A stretch of DNA of 64,000 nt from Clostridia bacterium (GTDB lineage: Bacteria; Bacillota; Clostridia; Christensenellales; Aristaeellaceae). A program made the position numbers and the translations under genes. The notes under the pieces were generated by a model. That model ran no database searches and was not told the origin of the DNA. It saw only the letters and a list, made by a program, of their open reading frames with translations. Each line of letters opens with the position of its first letter. Within the stretch, counting starts at the first letter, position 1. Positions 37,114 through 45,609 of the stretch are shown here, piece after piece. The stretch lies in the NCBI GenBank assembly GCA_017429695.1, contig JAFROK010000001.1, forward strand, positions 21,725-85,724, given 5' to 3'.

Positions 37114-37599
37114 ATGAAGCTGAGGAATATGACAGGCATCTATCTTTCCTGCAACGGGCAGATGCTTTTACTGTACCGCCAGGGCGGGAGGGTCGTTTCC
37201 AATCAATGGATTGCCTCCGCCGGCGGACATTTTGAAAAAGAAGAGCTGAATGATCCGAAGGCCTGTGTTCTCCGGGAACTTCAGGAGGAACTTCATCTCA
37301 GCGAAGACGACCTGACGGACATGAAAATGCGGTATATCGGACTGCGAAATGTGAACGGTGAAATCCGGCAGAATTACTATTTCTTTGCCAACCTGAAACC
37401 GGAACACTATGAGCTGTTCACATCCAGCGAAGGCAAATGCAAATGGGTGGATTATGCGGAAATCATGCAATACGACATGCCGCTGACAGCTCGATATGTG
37501 ATGGCACATTACCTGCAGACAGGACGGTACACAGACTGCCTGTATTGCGCGGCTGCGGACGGGCAGGGATTTCAGTTTATTTCCCTGGCCGAAACATGA
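37114..37599 (+). CDS. Nudix hydrolase
   Basis: 161 residues with the Nudix box GX5EX7REUXEEXGU: GGHFEKEELNDPKACVLRELQEELHL. Nudix enzymes hydrolyse nucleoside diphosphates linked to another group; substrate unknown. It lies 12 bases before a second Nudix gene. Confidence 0.88.
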   Translation: MKLRNMTGIYLSCNGQMLLLYRQGGRVVSNQWIASAGGHFEKEELNDPKACVLRELQEELHLSEDDLTDMKMRYIGLRNVNGEIRQNYYFFANLKPEHYELFTSSEGKCKWVDYAEIMQYDMPLTARYVMAHYLQTGRYTDCLYCAAADGQGFQFISLAET

Positions 37600-37611
37600 A
37601 GGAGATTGATC

Positions 37612-38388
37612 ATGACAGACTTTTCAACCATCACCGCCTGCGGCGAATGCTGCACCGGATGCCCGAAGAAGCTGGACGGGAGATGCCCCGGCTGCATTGA
37701 AGCGGACGGACGCGTTCCGGAATGGGCAGAGTCCGGCAGGTGCAAAGTGCATGCCTGCACAAGGGACCATCATGTTCCGTTCTGCGGACTGTGCACAGAG
37801 TTTCCGTGCGATCAACTTCCTTCCCTGATCTCATGGAATCCTGACATTGTTGAGCATATGACGACGCTGCGGAATGAATACCGGAAAATCGTGGCCATTG
37901 TCGGGGACAACTATTTCGGAAAATGGGACAAAACCCGCACCGCCTGCCGGGGAATCATTATCCGCAACGGACGGATCCTGATGTCCTATGAAACAGTGAC
38001 CGGGCAGTGGATGCTTCCGGGCGGCGGACTCGAAGCCGGTGAGGATGAATGTGAATGCTGTATCCGGGAAGTTGCGGAGGAAACGGGATTCCTGATCCGC
38101 CCGACGGAATGCGTGATGGAAATCGACGAGTATTACGAAGATTTCAAGTGGGTCAACCGGTATTTCTTCGGGGAAGTGACCGGCGAAACCGCCGTTCACC
38201 TGACAGCGCGGGAAAAGGAAGTGGGCATGGAACCCCGGTGGGTTCCGCTGGATGAAATCATTCAGATCTTTTCAAAACATGCCGACTATGCGGACCGGGA
38301 CGAGATGCGGCGCGGCATGTATCTGCGGGAGTATACCGCCTTAAGCAAACTGTGCGGCGGCGTTTCTTCCGGCAAACAGGGAATCTGA
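37612..38388 (+). CDS. Fusion of a Cys-rich DUF3795-like domain to a Nudix hydrolase
   Basis: 258 residues from ATG 37612, behind AAGGAGA. The first ~75 residues hold about eleven Cys in CxxC-like pairs (CGECCTGCPKK, CPGC, CGLCTEFPC), as in DUF3795 domains that may bind metal. Residues about 95-240 are a Nudix hydrolase (GGGLEAGEDECECCIREVAEETGFL). I read this as a redox- or metal-sensing part linked to a nucleotide hydrolase. In frame, with no stop, so a real fusion. Confidence 0.82.
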   Translation: MTDFSTITACGECCTGCPKKLDGRCPGCIEADGRVPEWAESGRCKVHACTRDHHVPFCGLCTEFPCDQLPSLISWNPDIVEHMTTLRNEYRKIVAIVGDNYFGKWDKTRTACRGIIIRNGRILMSYETVTGQWMLPGGGLEAGEDECECCIREVAEETGFLIRPTECVMEIDEYYEDFKWVNRYFFGEVTGETAVHLTAREKEVGMEPRWVPLDEIIQIFSKHADYADRDEMRRGMYLREYTALSKLCGGVSSGKQGI

Positions 38389-38399
38389 CGAGGTGGAAA

Positions 38400-38957
38400 A
38401 TGGAAATCACAACCAAGCGGCTGACAGTCAGGCCGATTCAGATCGGCGATGAGCAAGCCATTCACGAATATGCGGGCGACAAAAGCCTGACGATGATGTA
38501 CTTTCTCCCGAATGAAACGTTTGAGGAAACGGCGGCGTTTGTCAGGGAGAACGCGGAAGCATGGCAGTCAGCGGATCAGACCAATTTTGAATTTGTGATT
38601 CTCCTGGATGGAAGAATCATCGGCGGATGTGACTGTGACCTTGGGCATAGCGAAGACCGATCCTATGCGACACTGGGGTGGATCATCCACCGGAATTACC
38701 GGAACCGGGGATACGCATCGGAAGCCGCTTCGGCAATTCTGGATTTTGCGTTTGAAAACCTGAAAATCAGCAAAGTATATGCCCAGTGCGACATCAACAA
38801 CCCTGCTTCATTTGCCGTGATGCGCAGGATCGGAATGAAGTGCATCAGCGATCAAGGCACACGCACCTATCCCAGGACCGGAAAAACGTCGGGCGAGTAT
38901 ACCTGCCTGATCACCCGTGAGGAATGGGAAAATGCAAAACAGCAAGAGGTACCGTAA
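38400..38957 (+). CDS. GNAT-family N-acetyltransferase
   Basis: 185 residues of the RimJ/RimL type (Acetyltransf_3): TKRLTVRPIQIGDEQAIHEYAG, LGWIIHRNYRNRGYASEAASA (acetyl-CoA loop RNRGYA), NPASFAVMRRIGMKC. SD GAGGTGG. It abuts the first chromate transporter gene with no gap. Confidence 0.88.
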   Translation: MEITTKRLTVRPIQIGDEQAIHEYAGDKSLTMMYFLPNETFEETAAFVRENAEAWQSADQTNFEFVILLDGRIIGGCDCDLGHSEDRSYATLGWIIHRNYRNRGYASEAASAILDFAFENLKISKVYAQCDINNPASFAVMRRIGMKCISDQGTRTYPRTGKTSGEYTCLITREEWENAKQQEVP

Positions 38958-39527
38958 ATGAACCGGACAATGGATCTGTTCCTGACTTTTGCGAAGATCG
39001 GCCTGTTCACCTTTGGCGGCGGATATGCCATGATTCCGCTGATTGAAGACAACTGCGTCACCAGGAAGCAGTGGATCTCCCATGATGAGATGATGAACAT
39101 CACCGTCATTTCGGAATCCACACCGGGGCCGATTGCCATCAACTGCGCCACCTATATCGGATATAAACAAAAAGGAATCGGCGGGGCTGTGGCCGCAACC
39201 ATCGGGATGGCGCTGCCTTCGTTCTGCATCATTTTCCTGATTTCCCTGTTCCTGGATCGCTTCCTGGAAATCCGCTGGATTGCCAACGCGTTCAGGGGAA
39301 TCAAACTGGCCGTGGGCATCCTGATTCTGGACGCAGCGATCCGGATGATCCGGAAGATGCCAAAGAAGCCTTTGGCAGTCACTATCACCGCATGCTCCTT
39401 TGCGGCCATGCTGCTTATCAGCATATTTTCGGTCCGGGTCACTTCCATTACGCTGATGCTGACTGCGGGATTGATCGGCCTGACCGTATACCTGATTTCC
39501 GGTAGGAAAGAAGGTGACGCCGGATGA
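38958..39527 (+). CDS. chrA: Chromate transporter half, first subunit
   Basis: 189 residues, one CHR domain (LFLTFAKIGLFTFGGGYAMIPLIED, ESTPGPIAINCATYIG). Short CHR proteins come in pairs, acting as a heterodimer. In gut bacteria the substrate is not sure, since chromate export is only known for long-type ChrA. Coupled to its partner by ATGA. Confidence 0.92.
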   Translation: MNRTMDLFLTFAKIGLFTFGGGYAMIPLIEDNCVTRKQWISHDEMMNITVISESTPGPIAINCATYIGYKQKGIGGAVAATIGMALPSFCIIFLISLFLDRFLEIRWIANAFRGIKLAVGILILDAAIRMIRKMPKKPLAVTITACSFAAMLLISIFSVRVTSITLMLTAGLIGLTVYLISGRKEGDAG

Positions 39528-40090
39528 ACCTTCTGAATCTGCTGATCGGTTTCCTGAAGGTCGGCCTGTTCGCCTTTGGCGGCGGATACGCCGCGGTGCC
39601 GCTGATCCGGGATGTTGTGATGTCGTATGGCTGGCTTGATCCGGATATGCTGACCAATATGATTGCGGTCAGTGAAAGCACGCCCGGCCCGATTATGATC
39701 AACCTGGCCACATACGTGGGAAGCACACAGGGAAATATCATCGGCGCACTGATCGCCACACTGGCTGTGATCCTGCCGTCTTTCATCATCATCCTGATCA
39801 TTGTGAAGCTGGAGAAAAAACTCCTGAAGAACCGGTATATCCAGGCGGCTCTTTCCGGGGTCAAACCCTGCGTCATTGGGATCATCGGCGCAACCGGCGC
39901 CTATATGATCCTGCAGCATATCTTTACGGCATTTCCCGGAGGTACCGTGGATGCAACCGCCGCGGCTGTTACCGCAGCTCTTGCCATGATCTATTTCGGC
40001 TCCAGGAAGGTCACCAAAAGGGGAATCCCGCCTATCCTCCTGATCGGAACGGCGGCACTGGCCGGCGTGCTGGTTTACGGCGTACAGTGA
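39524..40090 (+). CDS. chrA: Chromate transporter half, second subunit
   Basis: 188 residues, the second CHR domain (FLKVGLFAFGGGYAAVPLIRD, SESTPGPIMINLATYVG). It pairs with the gene before it to build a two-chain ChrA-like transporter; the two differ clearly in sequence. Confidence 0.92.
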   Translation: MNLLNLLIGFLKVGLFAFGGGYAAVPLIRDVVMSYGWLDPDMLTNMIAVSESTPGPIMINLATYVGSTQGNIIGALIATLAVILPSFIIILIIVKLEKKLLKNRYIQAALSGVKPCVIGIIGATGAYMILQHIFTAFPGGTVDATAAAVTAALAMIYFGSRKVTKRGIPPILLIGTAALAGVLVYGVQ

Positions 40091-40289
40091 CATATTAACT
40101 TACAGGGGGTTCAGCCGCATTTGCACTTATCTGAGGATGGCTTTTTCTGCCCGGCTATGATATAATCGCACATCATATACAATGAAAAATCATCATGCGG
40201 GACAGTGAAAGAAGAGATGGGTTAGGACACTTGGGGACAGGCTTTACATATGGAATGAAAAAGGAATGGCAACAAAAGAGAACTTTTGA
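40091..40289. other. Non-coding stretch with a lone -10 box
   Basis: No gene supported. TATAAT at 40161-40166 is present but its -35 (TGGCTT) is poor. The stretch runs into the protease remnant. Confidence 0.6.
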
Positions 40290-40475
40290 GAGCACAGCGC
40301 CTATATGCATGTCGGCAGCAGCGGCGGCGCCGCTATCAATGAAAAGATGGAACTGATCGGCATCACACCGGGCGGTTCCTATTCCCTTGACGGAAAAACA
40401 TTCAATTACGGCGTACTGATTCCTGTAAGCGAAATCAGGCAATGCCTCAATGACTGGAACGGCATGTCATACTGA
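40290..40475 (+). pseudogene. C-terminal remnant of a trypsin-like serine protease
   Basis: The frame reads HSAYMHVGSSGGAAINEKME and on through an ELIGIT strand to NYGVLIPVSEIRQCL. GSSGGA followed by a strand of the form xLIGI and a late PVSEI helix is the end of a chymotrypsin-like (Trypsin_2) domain; the His and Asp of the triad are absent. A TGA lies at 40287-40289 in frame, so only the last ~60 codons remain. No ribosome site is seen before ATG 40305. A full-length relative lies at 48045. Confidence 0.65.
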
Positions 40476-40530
40476 TTTCCTTTTGCAATATACCATATGC
40501 AGCAACAGCTTATAAGGAGAATATCGGCAG

Positions 40531-41208
40531 ATGAAGGTTTTTATATGTGGCGGAGGATCAGGGGAACAGACCATCCGGGCCGTGCGAAGGCTGAATGAAG
40601 TGATCCGGCACGATCTGCCGTGCCTGTATATCCCGCTGGCCATGGAAGAAGATCAGTATGACAACTGCTATGAATGGATTACAGGCGAACTGAACAGTGT
40701 GGATATTCCCGGTATTGAGATGGTCCGTTCAGCAGAAGAACTGGCCCGGAAGCACCTTGGGGATTACAGCTTTCTTTTTATCGGGGGCGGCAATACATTC
40801 AGACTGCTGTCCGAGATCAGGCGGGTACATATGTTCGAGCCCATACGGGAATATCTCCTAAGCGGCGGTGCAGCCTTTGGCGGCAGTGCCGGAGCGATCA
40901 TCTTCGGGGAAGACCTGGAATCCTGTGCGCTGGATGATGACAATGAAGTGGGCCTGACAGATACCAAAGGGTTTGATGTCCTGAAAGGGATTTCGTTCCT
41001 CTGCCATTTTACAAATCGGATTCCGGAGCATGATCAGCGCAGTGAGGAATATTTGCTGAAGATTTCAGATCATCGCAAAACATACGCATTACCGGAAGAG
41101 GACACCCTGTTCCTGAACGAAACGGAGGTGGAAGAGATCATCGACAGGCCGTATTATATTTTTGAGCATGGCAGGAAAACAAAAGTCCCTGCTGCGGGTA
41201 AACCCTGA
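40531..41208 (+). CDS. Peptidase E-like protein (family S51)
   Basis: 225 residues: MKVFICGGGSGEQ, LFIGGGNTFRLL, then FGGSAGAIIFG with the nucleophile Ser, as in S51 peptidases such as PepE and cyanophycinase-like proteins. PepE cleaves Asp-X dipeptides. AAGGAG precedes the ATG. Confidence 0.82.
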   Translation: MKVFICGGGSGEQTIRAVRRLNEVIRHDLPCLYIPLAMEEDQYDNCYEWITGELNSVDIPGIEMVRSAEELARKHLGDYSFLFIGGGNTFRLLSEIRRVHMFEPIREYLLSGGAAFGGSAGAIIFGEDLESCALDDDNEVGLTDTKGFDVLKGISFLCHFTNRIPEHDQRSEEYLLKISDHRKTYALPEEDTLFLNETEVEEIIDRPYYIFEHGRKTKVPAAGKP

Positions 41209-41274
41209 CGGGAACATGGATAACGGATTCCCGAGCCTGAGGAGGATATCATCAGCAAACAGGAGGAAAAGACA

Positions 41275-41643
41275 TTGGGACAGATTGAAAGGTATGAAGT
41301 ACACGAGGAATGGAACCATTCCGGCCTGGTGAAAGCCGGAGACTACTGCTTCCTGAGCTATTGTGTCGGCAATATCGGCGGCACGATTGAGGAACAGATC
41401 AACGGTGCTTTTGACAACATGGAAGAGCGGCTGGCCATGGTCGGACTGACGCTTGAAAATGTTGTCCAGATGGATTGCCTGTTCAGGGATGTCTGGAACA
41501 TTCCTGTCATGGAAAAAGTCATCAAAGAACGATTCAACGGAAAATATCCCGCCCGGAAATCCATCCAGACGAACTTTGCCCATGTGGGCGGTCCGGATGG
41601 CCTGCAGTTCCAGGCGGACGCAATCGCGTACTGCGGTAAATGA
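41275..41643 (+). CDS. RidA-family (YjgF/UK114) protein
   Basis: 122 residues starting at TTG 41275 behind AGGAGGAA. It has the RidA fold markers (VGLTLENVVQMDCLFRD, PARKSIQTNFA). The classic catalytic Arg region (SRxxVxV) is not obvious, so imine-deaminase activity is uncertain. The stop overlaps an upstream ATG of the next gene. Confidence 0.8.
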   Translation: MGQIERYEVHEEWNHSGLVKAGDYCFLSYCVGNIGGTIEEQINGAFDNMEERLAMVGLTLENVVQMDCLFRDVWNIPVMEKVIKERFNGKYPARKSIQTNFAHVGGPDGLQFQADAIAYCGK

Positions 41644-41678
41644 AACCCGGGAAGATTTATCTGAAGGAGGAACAGAAA

Positions 41679-42227
41679 ATGGAATTTACAGGGAAAGACT
41701 CAGTGATCACACCGGAAACTGTGTTTATCATCGGAACGTATGATGAGAACGGCGTGCCGAATGCCATGAACGCAGCATGGGCGATGCAGAGCGATATGGG
41801 AGAAATCACCATCATGCTCGGCAAGCACAAGACGACGGAAAATTTTGAGAAGACCGGCGCCTTCACAGTGGCCTACGGGACTGTGGATACTGTGCTGATC
41901 TCGGACTACTTTGGCGTGGAAACCGGGAAAAAGGTCAACAAGATCGAAAAAGCCGGATGCCATGTGCATCAGAGCCAGCATGTAAACGCCCCGATTATTG
42001 AAGAATACCCCCTGACGCTGGAGTGCAAAGTCCGGTCCTGGGATCCAAGCACCGGATACCTGATCGGCGAAATCGTTGCCTCGCAGGCGGATGAAAGCAT
42101 TCTGACCGACGGCAAGGTGGACCTGGGCAAACTGAAACCGATTATTTTCGATCCTTCCTTCAATGTTTACCGTGTGGTGGGGGAACCGGTCGGGAATGCG
42201 TTTAAAGACGGACTGCAGTTAAAATAA
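41679..42227 (+). CDS. Flavin reductase/flavoredoxin-like protein
   Basis: 182 residues, FMN-binding split-barrel type (PETVFIIGTYDENGVPNAMNAAWAM, KHKTTENFEKTGAFTV). I start at ATG 41679 behind GAAGGAGG rather than the overlapping ATG at 41640. It likely transfers electrons or reduces flavin. Ends at a bidirectional terminator. Confidence 0.86.
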   Translation: MEFTGKDSVITPETVFIIGTYDENGVPNAMNAAWAMQSDMGEITIMLGKHKTTENFEKTGAFTVAYGTVDTVLISDYFGVETGKKVNKIEKAGCHVHQSQHVNAPIIEEYPLTLECKVRSWDPSTGYLIGEIVASQADESILTDGKVDLGKLKPIIFDPSFNVYRVVGEPVGNAFKDGLQLK

Positions 42228-42270
42228 TGGGACTGCCTGCAGGTACCGGTTATGCAGGGATACAGCATGC

Positions 42271-42303
42271 AAGAAAAGCAGGGCGATCTGCCCTGCTTTT
42301 CTT
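42271..42303. terminator. Bidirectional terminator
   Basis: AAGAAAAGCAGGGC (42271-42284) and GCCCTGCTTTTCTT (42290-42303) form a perfect 14-bp stem with A/T ends on both sides, serving the flavoredoxin gene and the HAD gene on the other strand. Confidence 0.85.
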
Positions 42304-42381
42304 GATTGTTCCGGCAGTTGCTTCGCCTGTTGACGAGGTAAGCAAATGCCGTTATTTCATGTGATGCCGTTCGCAGCAGAT

Positions 42382-44325
42382 TTACGCGGCGTCGGGCAGT
42401 TCCTCTTGCTGCTGCGCGCCGGGCAGTTCCGTTTTCTCTACGCCTTCACCATAGATATCTTTCCAGTCGTTGGCCATTGAGAAAGCGGTCCAGCCTTCAG
42501 TTTTCACTTTGTCGTAGAAGGCTTGAGCCTTTTCTGCGTCGCCATATTCCCGCACAGTGTCATCACACACGACGAAAATGCCCATGCCTTTGTGGTTCGG
42601 GTTTCCTTCGGCATAATTGAGCATGGAGAAATCGCCGGAACTGTTGCCGAAGGCGAGGACGGGCCGTCTGCCGATCTCGCGGGCAATGGCGGCAGGCTTG
42701 CCGGATTTGGCGACTTCGATTTCATTCAGCGGACTGCCCAGCACGATTTTCTCAGCCTGGGTCATATCATATTCGTCCGCAACGACGCCATCGGCTCCGG
42801 AAGCAACATACTGCACATCCGTCGCGATGCAGTGATCGTAGGGGATATTCCAGCGCTGCACAAGACCGCGGACAACTTCACGCTCGCACGCGGAGACCAT
42901 CCATACATCGTAGCCGTTGGCACGCAGGTAATCGATGACTTCAATCATGGGCTTGTAGAACGACTGGCCGTAGGTCATGCCTTTGAAGCCGATCACTTCC
43001 TGTTTGTCGGCAAAATCGACGACATAGGCCCGGAATTCTTCGGGGGTCATACCGGCAAAAGCGGACGCAACCAGGTCATCCTTTGTGAATGTATCGGGTT
43101 TGTAATTCTCGCCCGTCGCGTAAGCGTGGTCGCGCATCTCCTGCATGGCGGCGCGCTCCGCATCGGTCGCGGTATACGTCGGATCATCCAGTACGCGGTA
43201 CATGGTCAGGCAGCTGTCAACATAGATGGGGGCTTTCTCGGAGATGATGGTACCGTCCATATCGAAGGTGGCAATACGATCAGCCGGTTCAATATAATCG
43301 GGACTTGATTCATCCACAGAAGCCGAAACGAAATCAACCAGTTCCTTCAGCGACGCGCTGTCCGGATTCCAGGAGGGGAAGACTTTCGCATAGTCCAATT
43401 CGGAAGCAGCCTGGGGTTTAGGTTCCGGCTGAGCCTTCGCCGCCACCTCAGCTTCCAGGGCTTCGATCTGCTTGCTCTTTTCGGCCACGTCGGCTTCCAG
43501 GGTTTCGATTTTTTTGGCATTATCCGCCACGACGGTTTCCAGTTCTCCGATCTGTTTGCCTTTCAATTCCACGTCGGCGTTCAGCGCCTCGATCTGAGAG
43601 GCCTTATCGGTCACATCGGCGTTCAGCGCCTCGATCTGAGAGGCCTTATCGGTCACATCGGCGTTCAGGGCCTCAATCTGAGAGGCCTTATCGGTCACAT
43701 CGGCGTTCAGTGCCTCAATCTGAGAGGCCTTATCGGTCACATCAGTATTCAGCGCTTCGATCTGAGAGGCTTTATCGGTCACATCGGCATTCAGGGCTTC
43801 GATCTGAGAAACTTTATCGGTCACAGAGGTGTTCAGCGCTTCAATCATAGAGATCTTATCAGATACTTCGGCGTTCAGGGCCTCGATTTGCCCGGCTTTT
43901 TCAGCCGCGTCCGCGTTCAGGGCCTCAATCTGTCCGGCTTTGTCGACTACATCCGCGTTCAGTTCTTCGATCTGGGAGATCTTATCGGCTACGTCCGCGT
44001 TCAGGGCTTCGATCATCCCGGCTTTATCGGCCACGTCGGCGCTCATTGTTTCAATCTGACTGGCTTTGTCAGCAGTGTCGGTACTCAGGGTTTCGATCTT
44101 CCCGGCCATTTCTGCCGCGTCGGCAGTCAGGGATTCAATCTGCGTCTTCCGATCCGCAATATCGGCTTCCAGTCCGGCAATCTGCTCAGCCTGGCGCTGC
44201 TTCTCAGCAGTGATTTTGTTGACTTCATCTGTTTTGTTGTTATTGTTGGTAATGTACAAAATGCCCAGGACAATGGCCAACACAGCCAGAATGGAAATGA
44301 TGGTGACAGCAAGCCCTTTCTTCAT
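42382..44325 (-). CDS. Membrane-anchored coiled coil fused to a HAD phosphatase
   Basis: 647 residues from ATG 44325, with GGGAGGT upstream. One transmembrane helix (about 5-27, GLAVTIISILAVLAIVLGIL) is followed by a ~270-residue coiled coil built of 14-residue units such as SQIEALNADVTDKA, several nearly identical also in DNA (42-base units). Residues about 340-630 form a HAD domain: nucleophile in TFDMDGTIISE, VWMVSACERE, and GNSSGDFSML near the end (phosphoserine-phosphatase-like, PF12710 type). By topology the phosphatase sits on a stalk outside the cell. Substrate unknown. I know no characterised protein of this layout. Confidence 0.82.
   Translation of the reverse strand: MKKGLAVTIISILAVLAIVLGILYITNNNNKTDEVNKITAEKQRQAEQIAGLEADIADRKTQIESLTADAAEMAGKIETLSTDTADKASQIETMSADVADKAGMIEALNADVADKISQIEELNADVVDKAGQIEALNADAAEKAGQIEALNAEVSDKISMIEALNTSVTDKVSQIEALNADVTDKASQIEALNTDVTDKASQIEALNADVTDKASQIEALNADVTDKASQIEALNADVTDKASQIEALNADVELKGKQIGELETVVADNAKKIETLEADVAEKSKQIEALEAEVAAKAQPEPKPQAASELDYAKVFPSWNPDSASLKELVDFVSASVDESSPDYIEPADRIATFDMDGTIISEKAPIYVDSCLTMYRVLDDPTYTATDAERAAMQEMRDHAYATGENYKPDTFTKDDLVASAFAGMTPEEFRAYVVDFADKQEVIGFKGMTYGQSFYKPMIEVIDYLRANGYDVWMVSACEREVVRGLVQRWNIPYDHCIATDVQYVASGADGVVADEYDMTQAEKIVLGSPLNEIEVAKSGKPAAIAREIGRRPVLAFGNSSGDFSMLNYAEGNPNHKGMGIFVVCDDTVREYGDAEKAQAFYDKVKTEGWTAFSMANDWKDIYGEGVEKTELPGAQQQEELPDAA
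43550..44130 (-). repeat. Tandem 42-base repeats in the coiled-coil gene
   Basis: Units encoding the 14-residue pattern IEALNADVTDKASQ. The copies between about 43580 and 43800 are almost identical at the DNA level; outer copies have diverged. Confidence 0.88.
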
Positions 44326-44389
44326 ACAGCGACCTCCCATTTTTATAAAACTGATGGCAGGAACCGGATCTGTCCTGTCTTTTTCCCAT

Positions 44390-44418
44390 ATCATAGCAAA
44401 ATCAAAGATTTTCTGCAA
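44390..44418 (-). promoter_or_regulatory. Promoter of the coiled-coil/HAD gene
   Basis: Minus-strand TTGCAG (44413-44418), 17-base spacer, TATGAT (44390-44395). Confidence 0.6.
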
Positions 44419-44523
44419 GGAGCAAAAGTAGGGTATGGCTATATAATCCAGGATGCGGATTATGGCCGTTCCCGGGAAATGTGAACTAAATTTAAAAATT
44501 TTTACAAAATTGTTAAAAATGTG

Positions 44524-44552
44524 TTGACAAAAGAAATAATTTGTGCAATAAT
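44524..44552 (+). promoter_or_regulatory. Strong promoter of a short transcript
   Basis: Consensus TTGACA (44524-44529), 17-base spacer, AATAAT (44547-44552). Confidence 0.6.
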
Positions 44553-44558
44553 CATGCC

Positions 44559-44780
44559 AGAAACAAAAGAAACGTTCAATATCGATCAGCAGGAGGTGAA
44601 TGGTTGGAGGGAGACCCGGCATTCGGAACCAGGAAACATTCTCAGCCGGAAGGGGTCTGATACGCTCGTGGCAAGCGGTTTTCTCCGGGGCGGTAAGGGC
44701 TTGGGACTGACGGCAAAGAAGATTTGAAATAAAGCGACGACATGAACGGCCTTTCCGGTGGGGTAAGGGCCGTTCTTTTT
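44559..44780 (+). ncRNA. Candidate small RNA or short-peptide transcript
   Basis: A consensus promoter and a terminator frame about 220 bases. Inside is AGGAGG at 44591 followed by two short frames: GTG 44596 (43 codons, ending LGLTAKKI) and ATG 44600 (36 codons). Neither peptide is recognised. The segment GGTAAGGGC occurs twice, near 44692 and 44763. I checked for SRP RNA, tmRNA and RNase P motifs and did not find them. Confidence 0.4.
44744..44780 (+). terminator. Terminator of the short transcript
   Basis: GAACGGCC (44744-44751) and GGCCGTTC (44768-44775) form a stem followed by TTTTT. Confidence 0.75.
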
Positions 44781-44793
44781 ATGCCGGAAACGG

Positions 44794-44822
44794 TTGAATG
44801 ATTCCCTGCGCCTTGATATAAT
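44794..44822 (+). promoter_or_regulatory. Promoter of the secreted protein gene at 44863
   Basis: TTGAAT (44794-44799), 17-base spacer, TATAAT (44817-44822), 40 bases before the ATG. Confidence 0.75.
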
Positions 44823-44862
44823 GGCGCCGGAAGAGAGTACAAAGAACAACGGGAGAAACACT

Positions 44863-45453
44863 ATGAAACGAATCATTCGTCTTTTTTCCTGTATCGTCTG
44901 CCTGCTGGCGCTACTGGCAGCGGCCCCGGCGGATACCGTCAGCACAGCTGAGGCGGGGATCACAGACGAAACAACGGAACTGACATACGCTCAGCGCCTG
45001 GAAAAGGCCCGAGAGAAATATAACGAGAATACGATCCATATTTACCGGAGCGGCATCGGCAGCAAACAGAAGGATAAAATCAATATCTGCCTGTACCGCT
45101 CCAAAAGCCACAAATATTACAACGCCAGGATTGTGGATTCCACGCAGATTACGGACGAAGCCGAAATGGAAGCCATCCTGGAGACGGCTTCCCGGGACAA
45201 GAATTTCCATATGGAAATCTACGGCACCATGGCGAACCTGAAGGCCCAGTGGATTGCCCATAACATTGCCTATTCCATGGCGACCGGCAGCGAGGAGTCC
45301 CAGAAACTGGTGGAGCTCATGGTGGGGGAAAGCATCTCCAGCATCGTCGGACGATCCAAAGACCTGGATATCAGCCCGGCCAAATTCACCCCCGCCAGGG
45401 AGAAGATGCTGTACAGCATGATTGAAATTGTCTACGGCCTGAACCACGACTGA
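44863..45453 (+). CDS. Secreted protein of unknown function
   Basis: 196 residues with a signal peptide (RIIRLFSCIVCLLALLAAAPADT). The mature part is helical, with a basic segment around YRSKSHKYYNARI and no known motif. Start ATG 44863 has GGGAG upstream. Own promoter; lies before the sigma factor operon but separated by 156 bases. Confidence 0.72.
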   Translation: MKRIIRLFSCIVCLLALLAAAPADTVSTAEAGITDETTELTYAQRLEKAREKYNENTIHIYRSGIGSKQKDKINICLYRSKSHKYYNARIVDSTQITDEAEMEAILETASRDKNFHMEIYGTMANLKAQWIAHNIAYSMATGSEESQKLVELMVGESISSIVGRSKDLDISPAKFTPAREKMLYSMIEIVYGLNHD

Positions 45454-45504
45454 AAAAAAGTTTTGTTTTTTATTTGTACGGACATCCGAACCCCCTGTTT
45501 TCCC

Positions 45505-45533
45505 TTGTCGTGAAATGAAAAGTATCCTATAAT
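45505..45533 (+). promoter_or_regulatory. Promoter of the ECF sigma operon
   Basis: TTGTCG (45505-45510), 17-base spacer, TATAAT (45528-45533). A short hairpin AGGCAGG/CCTGCCT (45573-45591) lies in the leader before the ribosome site. Confidence 0.65.
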
Positions 45534-45609
45534 ATGGGCGAAGCGAAAAAACAGGTACAGCATCATCAGAAAAGGCAGGCAATTCCTGCCTGCAGAGGGG
45601 GACGGGGAG

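Noticed and set aside
40091-40530. Minus-strand gene of 89 codons at 40173-40442
   Set aside because: It is opposite the protease remnant, has no motif and no ribosome site.
42382-44325. CRISPR array in the 42-base repeats
   Set aside because: The repeats are in frame, without spacers, and code for a coiled coil.
44559-44740. SRP RNA, tmRNA or RNase P RNA
   Set aside because: The CAGCCGGAAGGGGTCTG stretch recalled the SRP GGAAGGAAGCAGC loop, but the flanking SRP bases do not match; no tmRNA or RNase P core is present.
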